DNA from: Rhodoferax sp.
GTDB taxonomy: Bacteria; Pseudomonadota; Gammaproteobacteria; Burkholderiales; Burkholderiaceae_C
DNA length: 64,000 bases
Assembly: GCF_028689295.1 (NCBI RefSeq)
Contig: NZ_JAQTWL010000003.1
Coordinates: 184,104-248,103 of the forward strand
Direction of reading: 5' to 3'
Part shown: one piece after another, positions 1-8,886 of the stretch
Position numbering within the stretch: the stretch's first letter is position 1
Layout of the letters: each line of letters begins with the position of its first letter
Translations under genes and position numbers: made by a program
The notes under the pieces: model-generated
Seen by the model: the letters and a program-made list of their open reading frames with translations, nothing else
Told to the model about the DNA's origin: nothing
Databases searched by the model: none

Positions 1-288
1 GTGGGCCTGATGTTCACCATGGACCGCGTCATGGGGCGCGGTTCCTTGCTCGACTACGGCATGTTTTTGCAAAACATCATGGTGGCGGCGCGTGCCCGCG
101 GTCTGCACACCTGTCCGCAGGCCGCCTGGAACGGTTTTGCCAGCCTCATCCTGCCGCACATTGGTGCCGGTACCGACGAGATGCTGGTGTGCGGCATGGC
201 GCTGGGCTACGCTGATGCCGGGCAGCCGGTCAACAGCTTCCACACGCCGCGTGTGCCGGTGTCAGAGTTCACCCGCTTTCTTACTTGA
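1..288 (+). CDS. Nitroreductase family protein, 3' end (partial)
   Basis: Only the last 95 residues are in the window; the GTG at base 1 is probably internal, not the start. The segment has the C-terminal pattern of FMN-dependent nitroreductases: an AAWNGFA stretch, a GMALGYAD motif and an NSFHTPR tail close to the end. Such enzymes use NAD(P)H to reduce nitro groups or quinones in the cytoplasm. The stop codon overlaps the end of the convergent bamC by 8 bases, so the two genes may share a termination region. The family call is fairly safe; the substrate cannot be inferred. Confidence 0.75.
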   Translation: MGLMFTMDRVMGRGSLLDYGMFLQNIMVAARARGLHTCPQAAWNGFASLILPHIGAGTDEMLVCGMALGYADAGQPVNSFHTPRVPVSEFTRFLT

Positions 289-1363
289 GGTCTTCGGCCA
301 GCACTTTCACGATGCGCTGTGCGTCCGCGGCGGCGGCGGGGCTGCCGTCGGCATTTTGCACCGACACCAGGCTGGTGCTGTCCTGGCTGACCACTGAGAC
401 CTTGAATTTTTGCAGCGCGCTGTCCTTGGTTGAACTGCCGAAGAGTTTGCCGAAGAAGCCAGGTTCAGTCTTGTCGGCGCTGGGCGCCACGTAACGTACA
501 AAGTAGACGCCCTTGCTGCGGTCGCGATCTTCCACGGTGAAGTTGGTGCGGTCCAGCGCCAGGCCCACCCGGCGCCAGGCGCGGTCAAAGTTGTCGTCCA
601 GGCGCACCACGGGCTGACCGTTCACGGTGTCGAGGCGGGCGCCCTGGGTGGCTGTTCCGGCGGCGATCAGGGCTTTGGATTGCTCCTGGGAAACGCCGAG
701 CTTGACCATCAGGCGGCGCAGAAATTCGGCTTCGAGCTCGGGGTCGGCGGCGCGCGGTTGCCAAACGGTCTGGTCTTTTGCCGTGCTGTTAAAGACCTCG
801 ACCATGCCGCGGTGGCTGATGAAAATCTCGGTGCCGCCGCTGGCGTTGCGCTCCAGCCGGGTGCGGAACTTGTCGCGTTCACCAGTGGAATACAGCGAAT
901 CGAACACCTTGCCAATGGTGCTGCGGATGATGTCCTGTGGAATTTTGGCGCGGTTTTCGGCCCAATCGGTTTCCATGATGCCCAGGTTGGCCTGCTCCAT
1001 CACCAGCAAAAAGCCGTTTTCCAGCCAGAAGTCTTTCACCGGTTCCCACAGTTTGTCGGCGGGGCGGCTGATCACCAGCCAGCGCTGCGTGCCGGCGCGC
1101 TCGATGCGGACATCACCCAGCGAGCTGGTCGCCGTTGGCGTGGTCTGGCTGCTGGTCTGGCCGATCTGGAAGCTAGAGGCGGTGACAGCGCTGCCGGGCA
1201 CCACGTAACGCGTTTCGCGCGAGAGCTGGGTCAGGTCGGGTGGCACTTCAAGCGATGGCGCTTTGCCGGCGCTTTTGTAGTTGACTTTGTCACCTTCTAA
1301 AACGGTGCAGGCACCCAGGGTCAGGGTCAGGCCAAGCAGTGCGAGTCTGGAAATAGGGTTCAC
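281..1363 (-). CDS. bamC: Outer membrane assembly lipoprotein BamC (NlpB family)
   Basis: This 360-residue protein begins with a lipoprotein signal peptide whose lipobox LGAC places the lipidated cysteine at residue 19. The region just after it (YKSAGKAPSLEVPPDL) is the typical BamC N-terminal segment that contacts BamD, and two helix-grip-like domains follow. BamC is an accessory lipoprotein of the BAM complex that inserts beta-barrel proteins in the outer membrane. The start is GTG with an AAGGA ribosome binding site six bases upstream. It lies 66 bases downstream of dapA on the same strand, the same neighbourhood as in many proteobacteria, so the two are probably co-transcribed. Confidence 0.9.
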   Translation of the reverse strand: MNPISRLALLGLTLTLGACTVLEGDKVNYKSAGKAPSLEVPPDLTQLSRETRYVVPGSAVTASSFQIGQTSSQTTPTATSSLGDVRIERAGTQRWLVISRPADKLWEPVKDFWLENGFLLVMEQANLGIMETDWAENRAKIPQDIIRSTIGKVFDSLYSTGERDKFRTRLERNASGGTEIFISHRGMVEVFNSTAKDQTVWQPRAADPELEAEFLRRLMVKLGVSQEQSKALIAAGTATQGARLDTVNGQPVVRLDDNFDRAWRRVGLALDRTNFTVEDRDRSKGVYFVRYVAPSADKTEPGFFGKLFGSSTKDSALQKFKVSVVSQDSTSLVSVQNADGSPAAAADAQRIVKVLAEDLK

Positions 1364-1429
1364 AAAAAATCCTTCAGGTGATGAATCGGGTCGGCAAATG
1401 AAATGCGGAAAAGCGTTGTTGGCCTTGCG

Positions 1430-2323
1430 TTACAGCAGGCCTACTTCGCGCAGGGCAGCTTCCACCACTGGCGCGTTGGCCGGGGTCAGCTCGGTCATGG
1501 GCAGGCGTAGCGTGCCACCACACAGATTCATGCGCGCCACGGCCCATTTCACGGGAATCGGGTTGGCTTCGACAAACAGGTTTTTGTGCAGCGGCATCAA
1601 CTTGAATTGAATTTCCATGGCGCGTTTGACATCGCCAGCGATGGCGGCCACGCACAACTCGTGCATCAGGCGCGGCGCCACATTGGCCGTGACGCTGATG
1701 TTGCCATGACCGCCGCACAGCATCAGGGCCACGGCAGTGGGATCGTCGCCTGAAAAAATGGCAAAGTTGTTGGGCGCTTGGCGGATCAGCCATTGGGCGC
1801 GGTCGATATTGCCCGTGGCTTCCTTGATGCCGACAATGCCGCTCACCTGGGCCAGGCGCAAGACCGTGTCAACGCCCAAGTCGGCCACCGAGCGCCCGGG
1901 CACGTTGTAAAGCACCATGGGCAGGTCAACGGCTTCGGCAATTGCCTTGAAATGTTGGTACTGGCCTTCCTGGGTCGGCTTGTTGTAGTAGGGCACCACC
2001 TGCAACTGGCAATCGGCACCCACGCTTTTGGCAAACCTGGCCAGCTCAATGGCTTCAGCGGTGCAGTTGGAGCCGCAACCGGCCATGATCGGCACGCGCT
2101 TATTGGCTTGCTCGACCGCCACCCGGATGATTTCGCAGTGCTCCTGCACGCTCACGGTGGGCGACTCGCCGGTGGTGCCGACCACGCCAATGCAATCTGT
2201 CCCTTCGGCAATGTGCCAGTCGATCAGCTTGCGCAGCGCCGGGTAGTCCACGCTGCCATCAGGGTGCATGGGCGTGACCAGGGCGACGATACTGCCGGTA
2301 AGGAAGGGCTTTGAGTATGGCAT
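1430..2323 (-). CDS. dapA: 4-hydroxy-tetrahydrodipicolinate synthase
   Basis: DapA condenses pyruvate with aspartate semialdehyde, the first committed step of lysine and diaminopimelate synthesis, in the cytoplasm. The 297 residues form one TIM barrel of normal length. Visible motifs are GTTGESPT with threonines 50 and 51, the catalytic tyrosine in VLYNVPGR (Y139), and the Schiff-base lysine in GIKEATG (K167), all shifted by about six from the E. coli enzyme. It is the first gene of a dapA-bamC pair. Nothing is missing and the call is secure. Confidence 0.97.
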   Translation of the reverse strand: MPYSKPFLTGSIVALVTPMHPDGSVDYPALRKLIDWHIAEGTDCIGVVGTTGESPTVSVQEHCEIIRVAVEQANKRVPIMAGCGSNCTAEAIELARFAKSVGADCQLQVVPYYNKPTQEGQYQHFKAIAEAVDLPMVLYNVPGRSVADLGVDTVLRLAQVSGIVGIKEATGNIDRAQWLIRQAPNNFAIFSGDDPTAVALMLCGGHGNISVTANVAPRLMHELCVAAIAGDVKRAMEIQFKLMPLHKNLFVEANPIPVKWAVARMNLCGGTLRLPMTELTPANAPVVEAALREVGLL

Positions 2324-2351
2324 GTTGTCTTGCGTGTAATGGTTTAGCCGC

Positions 2352-2954
2352 TCATTTTAACGAGAGTGGGTAGCGCAGGGGTTGAGTGTCAACGGGGCCT
2401 GAAGTTGCGGCAGCAGGTGGCGACTGGATGGCCGCAATGCGCTGCACGAAGCGCTCCGGGCTGGGTAAAAATCCATCTTCGAACGCCACGATGCGCAGGT
2501 TTTGGCAAAGCTGCAGCAATTCACCGGTGCGCAGCAAAAAATCAGGGCTGGCGGGTTTGCCCACGGTCTCATTGCCCACCGCAAAAGTCTCATAGAGCAG
2601 CAAGCCGCCCGGTGCCAGGCTTCGCAGCAGCACCGGGAACAAGGGTCGCCACAGGTAGTTGGTGACCAGCACTACGTCGAACTGCCGCGGCACACCGTTG
2701 TCGAGCAGGGGCCAGGTGCCGCCTTCGATGTCTGCCTGAAGGGTGCTGCCGTACTGGCTGGCTGTCTCCAGCGCTTCGGCCGAGCGGTCGATGCCGGTGC
2801 AATGGCAGCCGCGTTGCGCCAGCCATGACATGTGCCGCCCAGAGCCGCAGGCCACGTCCAGCACCCGTGCGCAGGCTGGCATCAAATGCTGCCAGCGCTG
2901 CACCCAGCCGGACGGCTCACTCAAATTGTGTTGCAACACTAAAAACAGCCCCAC
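2352..2954 (-). CDS. Class I SAM-dependent methyltransferase
   Basis: A 200-residue Rossmann-fold methyltransferase with the SAM-binding glycine motif [11 protein letters not shown] near residue 34 and an acidic motif II (GIDRSAEAL) that would bind the ribose. It resembles the small TehB/UbiE-like methyltransferases, but the substrate is not identifiable. The start is uncertain. The ORF-track GTG overlaps the upstream 41-residue gene by 16 bases. A second GTG at 2939 overlaps that gene's TAG stop by one base and would give a 195-residue protein coupled to it. It heads away from the MFS transporter in the same direction and may be the last gene of that operon. Confidence 0.8.
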   Translation of the reverse strand: MGLFLVLQHNLSEPSGWVQRWQHLMPACARVLDVACGSGRHMSWLAQRGCHCTGIDRSAEALETASQYGSTLQADIEGGTWPLLDNGVPRQFDVVLVTNYLWRPLFPVLLRSLAPGGLLLYETFAVGNETVGKPASPDFLLRTGELLQLCQNLRIVAFEDGFLPSPERFVQRIAAIQSPPAAATSGPVDTQPLRYPLSLK

Positions 2955-3064
2955 ACCTGGTTGGCCAGCGTCATGACAAAGTCGGGACGGGCGTACATGG
3001 CAAACACCAGCCCCAGCACCACCAGCAGGACGGCGTAGAGCAGGTATTTCTGGATCGGCTTCAT
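2939..3064 (-). CDS. 41-residue single-pass membrane microprotein
   Basis: This gene is too short for the ORF track. The ATG at 3064 opens 41 codons beginning MKPIQKYLLYAV and ending ANQVWGCF, then TAG. Residues about 7-24 are a strongly hydrophobic helix after a short positive N-terminus, so an inner-membrane protein with a roughly 17-residue exposed tail is expected. It starts 4 bases after the MFS transporter stop and its stop overlaps a possible GTG start of the methyltransferase, so it fits a three-gene operon with translational coupling. Function is unknown. Clean spacing and a membrane-protein composition argue that it is real. Confidence 0.7.
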   Translation of the reverse strand: MKPIQKYLLYAVLLVVLGLVFAMYARPDFVMTLANQVWGCF

Positions 3065-3068
3065 GGCT

Positions 3069-4289
3069 TCATACCCCTTGCGGTGCAGGCGTGCGCACAA
3101 TGGCGGCTTCCTTGATGGGCAGATTCACCAATGCGGCCAGCACGCCCAGCGCAATCGCGATGTACCAGACGATGTCGTAACTGCCGGTGCGGTCAAACAA
3201 GTAGCCGCCCAGCCAGACGCCCATGAAGGAGCCGATCTGGTGGCTGAAAAAGACAAAACCGCCAAGCATCGACAAGTGCGCCACGCCAAAAATTTGTGCC
3301 ACGGTGGCGTTGGTCGGCGGCACGGTGGACAGCCACAACAAGCCCATCACCGCCGAAAACACATAGACACTCATGGGCGACAGCGGCACCAGCAAGAAAA
3401 CACTGATGACGATGGCGCGCGTCAGATAAATGAAGGCCAGGATGTTTTTCTTTTGCATGCGCTGGCCCAGCACCCCCGCCGCATAGGTGCCAAACACGTT
3501 GAACAGGCCGATCAGCGCCAGCGAGTAGCTGGCCACGTTCGAGGCCAGCCCCTGGTCTTTCAGGTAACTGGGCATGTGCACGCCGATGAACACCACCTGG
3601 AAGCCGCAGACAAAATAGCCCGCCATCAGCAACTGGAAGCTTCGGTATTTGAAGGCCTCGCGCAGCGCCTGCATGATGGACTGTTCGCGAAAATGTCCGG
3701 CGCCGCCCCTGAAATGCGGCTCGCGCAAGCCCCAGGCCAGCGGCATGATCAAGAGCGCGGCCAGCGCCAGCGCCACCAGCGCCTGTTGCCAGCCCAGGCT
3801 GTCGATCAGAAAACCTTCGGTCGGCACCATCAGAAACTGGCCGAAGGAGCCCGCTGCCGCCGCCACACCCATGGCCCAGGAGCGCTTGCTGGCGCTGATG
3901 TTGCGACCGATCACGCCGTAAATGATGGCGTAGGTGGTGCCGGCTTGTGCCATGCCGATCAGCACCCCGGCGCTCAAGCTCAGCAACTGCGCGGTGGTGG
4001 CATAGGCCATGCCGACCAGCCCCAGCGCATACAGCAGGGCACCGCCCACCAGCACGCGAAAGGCACCAAAGCGGTCGGCCAGCATGCCGGCAAAGATGCC
4101 GGTAAAGCCCCACACCAGGTTCTGGATGGCCAGCGCAAAGGCAAAGGTTTCGCGGCTCCAGTTGAGGCTTTGCGTCATCGGCTGCAGCCACAGCCCGAAG
4201 CCGTGCCGGATACCCATGGACAGCGTGACGATGGCGGCACCGCATAGCAGCACCTGGGTCATGGAAAGTGTTTTTGAAGCATTTGGCAT
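3069..4289 (-). CDS. MFS transporter
   Basis: The ORF is open to 4517, but the natural start is the ATG at 4289 (MPNASKTLSM), giving 406 residues, the usual length for a 12-helix major facilitator. The first helices contain the GIRHGFGLWLQP and GMLADRFGAFRVLVGG segments; the second is the loop 2-3 MFS signature with the conserved D-R-x-G core. Residue content is typical of the broad monocarboxylate/oxalate-formate branch, but the substrate cannot be read from sequence. A 41-residue membrane protein and a methyltransferase follow directly. The gene is divergent from parE, 109 bases away. Confidence 0.88.
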   Translation of the reverse strand: MPNASKTLSMTQVLLCGAAIVTLSMGIRHGFGLWLQPMTQSLNWSRETFAFALAIQNLVWGFTGIFAGMLADRFGAFRVLVGGALLYALGLVGMAYATTAQLLSLSAGVLIGMAQAGTTYAIIYGVIGRNISASKRSWAMGVAAAAGSFGQFLMVPTEGFLIDSLGWQQALVALALAALLIMPLAWGLREPHFRGGAGHFREQSIMQALREAFKYRSFQLLMAGYFVCGFQVVFIGVHMPSYLKDQGLASNVASYSLALIGLFNVFGTYAAGVLGQRMQKKNILAFIYLTRAIVISVFLLVPLSPMSVYVFSAVMGLLWLSTVPPTNATVAQIFGVAHLSMLGGFVFFSHQIGSFMGVWLGGYLFDRTGSYDIVWYIAIALGVLAALVNLPIKEAAIVRTPAPQGV

Positions 4290-4398
4290 GGGCGGAATAT
4301 ACCGAATCTGTCGTCGAGCAGTTTTGCCTTGAACGAATCCTTGGCGAAGCTGGTTATATATCCAGTTGTTTGGGGCTGCCTGATTACAATGCGCCGCT

Positions 4399-6369
4399 AT
4401 GGCAACAAAACCTGAAACTGAATATTCCGAAAACTCGATTCGTGTGCTGAAAGGGCTGGAGCCGGTCAAGCAGCGCCCGGGCATGTACACACGCACCGAC
4501 AGCCCGATGCACGTCATTCAGGAGGTGCTGGACAACGCCGCTGACGAGGCGCTGGCCGGGCACGGCAAGAAGATCAGGACCATCGTCCATGCCGACGGCT
4601 CGATCACAGTGGAAGACGACGGCCGCGGCATTCCGTTCGGCATGCACCCCACCGAACATGCGCCGGTGATCGAGTTGGTGTTTACCCAATTGCACGCCGG
4701 TGGCAAGTTCGACAAGGGTCAGGGCGGTGCCTACAGCTTTTCCGGTGGTCTGCACGGCGTGGGGGTCAGCGTGACCAACGCCTTGTCGCTGCGCCTGGAG
4801 GCCACCACCTACCGCGAAGGCCAGGTGGCGCGCTTGGTGTTTGCCGGTGGCGACGTGATTGAGCCTTTGAGCGTGCGTCCAGCGGGTGATGGTGACCGCA
4901 AGTCGGGCACCACGGTGCGGGTCTGGCCCGACGGCAAATATTTTGAGTCGATGGTGCTGCCCATGGCGCATCTGGAACATCTGCTGCGCAGCAAGGCGGT
5001 GCTGATGCCGGGTGTGTCGGTGACTTTGGTAGAGGAAAAGACCAAGGAAACCCAGACCTGGCTGTTCAAGGGTGGCTTGCGCGATTACCTGACGCAAACC
5101 CTGACCGGCGAGCCCGTCATTCCGCTGTTCGAAGGCGAAGGGTTTGCCGATGCCCTCCACGACAGTTTTGCCGAAGGCGAGGGTGCGGCCTGGTGCGTGG
5201 CTTTTACCGAAGACGGCCAGCCGGTGCGCGAGAGTTATGTCAACCTGATCCCGACCCCGGCCGGTGGCACGCATGAAGCGGGCTTGCGTGATGGCCTGTA
5301 CGCGGCAGTCAAGAGTTTTGTGGAAATGCATTCGCTGCTGCCCAAGGGCGTCAAGCTGCTGCCCGACGACGTCTTTGCGCGCGCCAGTTATGTGCTGTCC
5401 ACCAAGGTGCTGGATCCGCAGTTTCAGGGCCAGATCAAGGAGCGTCTGAACTCGCGCGATGCGGTGCGTCTGGTCTCCAACTTCGTGCGGCCGGCGCTCG
5501 AACTCTGGCTGAACCAGAACGTTGAATACGGCAAGAAGCTGGCCGAGATCGCCATCAAGGCCGCGCAAAGTCGCCAAAAGGCCGGCCAAAAGGTCGAAAA
5601 ACGCAAGGGTTCGGGCGTGGCCGTGTTGCCGGGCAAGCTGACCGATTGCGAGAGCCGCGACATTGCCGACAACGAGGTGTTTCTGGTCGAAGGTGACTCG
5701 GCCGGTGGTAGTGCCAAGATGGGCCGCAACAAGGAAAGTCAGGCGGTGCTGCCCTTGCGTGGGAAGGTGCTGAACACCTGGGAGGTCGAGCGTGACCGCC
5801 TCTTTGCCAACAATGAAATTCACGACATTGCGGTGGCTATTGGCGTCGATCCGCACGGCCCTGATGACGCCCCCGATTTGAGTGGCCTGCGCTACGGCAA
5901 GATTTGCATTTTGAGTGATGCCGATGTCGATGGCTCGCACATCCAGGTGCTGCTGCTGACGCTGTTTTTCAAGCACTTTCCCAAGCTCATCGACACCGGA
6001 CATGTCTTTGTGGCCCGCCCGCCGCTGTTTCGCGTGGATGCGCCAGCGCGCGGCAAAAAGCCGGCGTCCAAGGCCTATGCGCTTGACGAGGGCGAACTCA
6101 GTGCCATCCTGGACAAGCTGCGCAAGGAAGGGGTGCGCGAAGCCGCCTGGACCATCAGCCGCTTCAAGGGGCTGGGCGAAATGAACGCCGAGCAGTTGTG
6201 GGACACCACGCTGAACCCCGACACGCGCCGTTTGCTGCCAGTGCATTTGGGCGCGTTGGATGTGTCGCAGACCTCAGCGTTGATGAACAAGCTGATGGGC
6301 AAGGGCGAGGCGGCAGCGCGGCGTGAGTTGATGGAACTGCACGGGGATTCGGTGGAGATTGATGTTTGA
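4399..6369 (+). CDS. parE: DNA topoisomerase IV subunit B
   Basis: ParE is the ATPase and TOPRIM subunit of topoisomerase IV, which unlinks daughter chromosomes. The 656-residue protein has the GHKL ATP-binding motifs EVLDNAADEA, EDDGRGIPFG and GLHGVGVSVTNAL. It also has the TOPRIM metal-binding motifs EGDSAGGSAKMGR and DADVDGSHI, and the PLRGKVLN segment that contacts ParC. Length fits ParE (about 630-660) and lacks the roughly 170-residue insert of gammaproteobacterial GyrB. The parC gene follows after a 135-base gap that holds a palindromic repeat. Confidence 0.96.
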   Translation: MATKPETEYSENSIRVLKGLEPVKQRPGMYTRTDSPMHVIQEVLDNAADEALAGHGKKIRTIVHADGSITVEDDGRGIPFGMHPTEHAPVIELVFTQLHAGGKFDKGQGGAYSFSGGLHGVGVSVTNALSLRLEATTYREGQVARLVFAGGDVIEPLSVRPAGDGDRKSGTTVRVWPDGKYFESMVLPMAHLEHLLRSKAVLMPGVSVTLVEEKTKETQTWLFKGGLRDYLTQTLTGEPVIPLFEGEGFADALHDSFAEGEGAAWCVAFTEDGQPVRESYVNLIPTPAGGTHEAGLRDGLYAAVKSFVEMHSLLPKGVKLLPDDVFARASYVLSTKVLDPQFQGQIKERLNSRDAVRLVSNFVRPALELWLNQNVEYGKKLAEIAIKAAQSRQKAGQKVEKRKGSGVAVLPGKLTDCESRDIADNEVFLVEGDSAGGSAKMGRNKESQAVLPLRGKVLNTWEVERDRLFANNEIHDIAVAIGVDPHGPDDAPDLSGLRYGKICILSDADVDGSHIQVLLLTLFFKHFPKLIDTGHVFVARPPLFRVDAPARGKKPASKAYALDEGELSAILDKLRKEGVREAAWTISRFKGLGEMNAEQLWDTTLNPDTRRLLPVHLGALDVSQTSALMNKLMGKGEAAARRELMELHGDSVEIDV

Positions 6370-6375
6370 CTGGCC

Positions 6376-6460
6376 GTCATTGCGAGGCGCGTCGCGACGT
6401 GGCAATCCATGACTCTTGGGAGTTTTTGCGGATTGGCCTCTGCCTCGCGGGTTAAAAATA
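6376..6460. repeat. Palindromic interspersed repeat, copy 1
   Basis: The left arm gtcattgcgaggcgcg...ggcaatccatg lies in the parE-parC gap. It matches two other copies in this window (about 28990 and 29955). The right arm (ggattggcctctgcctcgcgg) is degenerate. This family of roughly 70-85 base hairpin-forming repeats, with tcattgcgag and gcaatcc cores, is seen between genes in many bacteria and resembles REP or small MITE elements. This copy is non-coding and could shape the parE mRNA 3' end. Confidence 0.75.
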
Positions 6461-6504
6461 ACGCAACATTGTGATTTTTTTGAATTATTGGAAACTGGTT
6501 TGCC

Positions 6505-8877
6505 ATGACTGATCAACTCATTATTGAACCCCCGGCCCCGGCCCCACCTGAGGGTGACGACGCGCTGAACCTGGCCAGCTATGCCCAGCGCGCCTATCTT
6601 GAATATGCCCTGAGCGTGGTCAAGGGCCGGGCTTTGCCGGACGTGACCGATGGCCAGAAGCCGGTGCAGAGGCGCATTTTGTATGCCATGAGCCGCATGG
6701 GCCTGGGCTTTGGCGGCGCCAATGGCAACACCGGGGCCAAGCCGGTCAAGTGCGCGCGCGTGGTGGGTGACGTGCTGGGGCGCTTTCACCCGCATGGTGA
6801 TTCGTCTGTGTATGACGCTGCGGTGCGCATGGCACAGGACTTCTCTTTGCGTTATCCGCTGGTCGATGGCCAGGGCAACTTTGGCTCCAGGGACGGCGAC
6901 GGCGCTGCCGCGATGCGCTACACCGAGGCGCGGCTGGCCAAAATCACCAGCCTGCTGCTCGACGAAATCGACGAGGGCACGGTCGATTTTTCGCCCAACT
7001 ACGACGGCTCCACCGAGGAGCCCAACCAGTTGCCTGCGCGCCTGCCGTTTGCCCTGCTCAACGGCGCCAGCGGCATTGCCGTGGGTTTGGCCACAGAAAT
7101 CCCGAGCCACAACCTGCGCGAGGTGGCCGATGCCTGCGTGGCGCTGATCAAGTCTCCCATCCTGTCCGACGACGAACTGTTTGCGCTGGTGCCCGGTCCG
7201 GACTTTCCCGCTGGCGGCCAGATCATCAGCAGTGCCGCCGAAATTGCCGAGACTTACCGGACTGGCCGTGGCTCGCTCAAATGCCGTGCCCGCTGGAAGA
7301 TCGAGGAACTGGCGCGAGGCCAGTGGCAATTGGTGGTCACCGAGCTACCGCCGGGTGTCAGCACGCAGCGTGTGCTGGAAGAAATCGAAGAGCTGACCAA
7401 CCCGAAAATCAAGGCCGGTAAGAAAGCCCTGTCGCTGGAGCAAAACCAGCTCAAGGCCACTGTGCTGTCTGTGCTCGACGGGGTGCGCGACGAGTCCAGC
7501 AAGGACGCCGCCGTGCGCCTGGTGTGCGAACCCAAGACCAGCAAGATCGACCAGCAGGAGCTCATCAACACCTTGCTGGCGCACACCAGTCTGGAGACCT
7601 CCAGCCCCATCAACCTGACCATGATCGGGCTCGACGGCCGGCCCACGCTCAAGTCGCTGCGCCAGATGTTCACCGAGTGGATTGCCTTCCGCCAGACCAC
7701 GATCGAGCGGCGCACCCGCCACCGGCTGGCCAAGGTGCTGGACCGCATCCACATTCTGGAGGGCAGGGCGCTGGTGCTGCTCAACATCGACGAGGTAATC
7801 GCCATCATCCGCCAGGCGGATGAACCCAAAGCGGCCTTGATGGCACGCTTCAACTTGTCGGAGCGACAGGCTGAAGACATTCTGGAAATCCGCCTGCGCC
7901 AGTTGGCCAGGCTGGAGACCATCAAGATCGAGCAGGAACTCTCCAGCCTGCGTGATGAGCAGCACAAGCTGGAGGAAATTCTGGGCAGCCCGGCGGCGCT
8001 GCGCCGCCTGATGGTGAAAGAAATCGAGGCGGACGCCAAAACCTTTGCTGATGCCCGACGCACCCTGATCCAGGCCGAGAAAAAAGTGGTTCTCGAAGTG
8101 AAAGTGGTGGACGAGCCCGTGACCGTGGTGGTGAGCCAGAAGGGCTGGGTGCGCACGCAAAAGGGCTGTGCGCGGGACCGCCTCAGTGGTACGGCGGCGC
8201 CGGAATATGCATTCAAGGCGGGTGATGCGCTGTATGGCACGTTCGAGTGCCGCAGCGTCGATACCTTGCTGGCCTTTGGTTCCAATGGCCGGGTCTATTC
8301 AGTGGCGGTGGCGCTGCTGCCCGGCGGCCGCGGAGACGGCCAGCCCATCACCAGCCTGATCGAACTCGAAGTGGGCACCCAGTTGCTGTACTACTTTGCC
8401 GGACCGATGGAGGCTAGCCTGTTGCTGAGCAGTTCGGCCGGCTACGGGTTCACCGCCTCCGTGGCCAACATGGTCTCGCGGCAGAAAGCGGGCAAGGCGT
8501 TTGTCACGGTGAACGAGGGTGAAACCCTGTGCCAGCCCTCGCTGGTGGCCAATGCCGCCACCATGGTGCCGACGGCCACGCATGTGGCCTGCGCGTCCAC
8601 GGGAGGCCGCATTTTGACCTTCGAGCTCAGCGAACTCAAGACACAAGCCAACGGCGGGCGCGGCCTGATGCTGCTCGATTTGCTGGACAAGGACACGCTG
8701 GCCGGTGCGGCTGCCTACACCCGCAGCGTGCGCATCGAAGGCATCGGCCGCGGCGGCAAGGCGCGCGAGGAAACTTTGGAAATCCGCAGCCTCAACAACG
8801 CCCGTGCAGCCCGGGCGCGCAAGGGAAAAATGGCAGATCTGGGCTTCAAGCCCAACAAGGTTACGCGGGTGGAATGA
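6505..8877 (+). CDS. parC: DNA topoisomerase IV subunit A
   Basis: ParC cuts and rejoins DNA in topoisomerase IV together with ParE. The 790 residues carry the winged-helix breakage region with the catalytic tyrosine in MRYTEARL (Y139). The quinolone-determining segment [11 protein letters not shown] has serine at 100 and aspartate at 104, so no obvious resistance substitution is seen. A C-terminal beta-pinwheel of GRG/GGR-type repeats spans about residues 520-790. The start is the ATG at 6505. With parE it forms a two-gene unit. Confidence 0.96.
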   Translation: MTDQLIIEPPAPAPPEGDDALNLASYAQRAYLEYALSVVKGRALPDVTDGQKPVQRRILYAMSRMGLGFGGANGNTGAKPVKCARVVGDVLGRFHPHGDSSVYDAAVRMAQDFSLRYPLVDGQGNFGSRDGDGAAAMRYTEARLAKITSLLLDEIDEGTVDFSPNYDGSTEEPNQLPARLPFALLNGASGIAVGLATEIPSHNLREVADACVALIKSPILSDDELFALVPGPDFPAGGQIISSAAEIAETYRTGRGSLKCRARWKIEELARGQWQLVVTELPPGVSTQRVLEEIEELTNPKIKAGKKALSLEQNQLKATVLSVLDGVRDESSKDAAVRLVCEPKTSKIDQQELINTLLAHTSLETSSPINLTMIGLDGRPTLKSLRQMFTEWIAFRQTTIERRTRHRLAKVLDRIHILEGRALVLLNIDEVIAIIRQADEPKAALMARFNLSERQAEDILEIRLRQLARLETIKIEQELSSLRDEQHKLEEILGSPAALRRLMVKEIEADAKTFADARRTLIQAEKKVVLEVKVVDEPVTVVVSQKGWVRTQKGCARDRLSGTAAPEYAFKAGDALYGTFECRSVDTLLAFGSNGRVYSVAVALLPGGRGDGQPITSLIELEVGTQLLYYFAGPMEASLLLSSSAGYGFTASVANMVSRQKAGKAFVTVNEGETLCQPSLVANAATMVPTATHVACASTGGRILTFELSELKTQANGGRGLMLLDLLDKDTLAGAAAYTRSVRIEGIGRGGKAREETLEIRSLNNARAARARKGKMADLGFKPNKVTRVE

Positions 8878-8886
8878 ACCCAGGGC

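Noticed and set aside
3063-4247. 394-codon plus-strand ORF across the MFS gene
   Set aside because: Shadow of the transporter gene; repetitive His/Gln composition.
4384-6246. 620-codon minus-strand ORF across parE
   Set aside because: It is the antisense shadow of parE in high-GC DNA; the composition (His/Gln/Arg-rich) is typical of shadow frames and no motif is seen.
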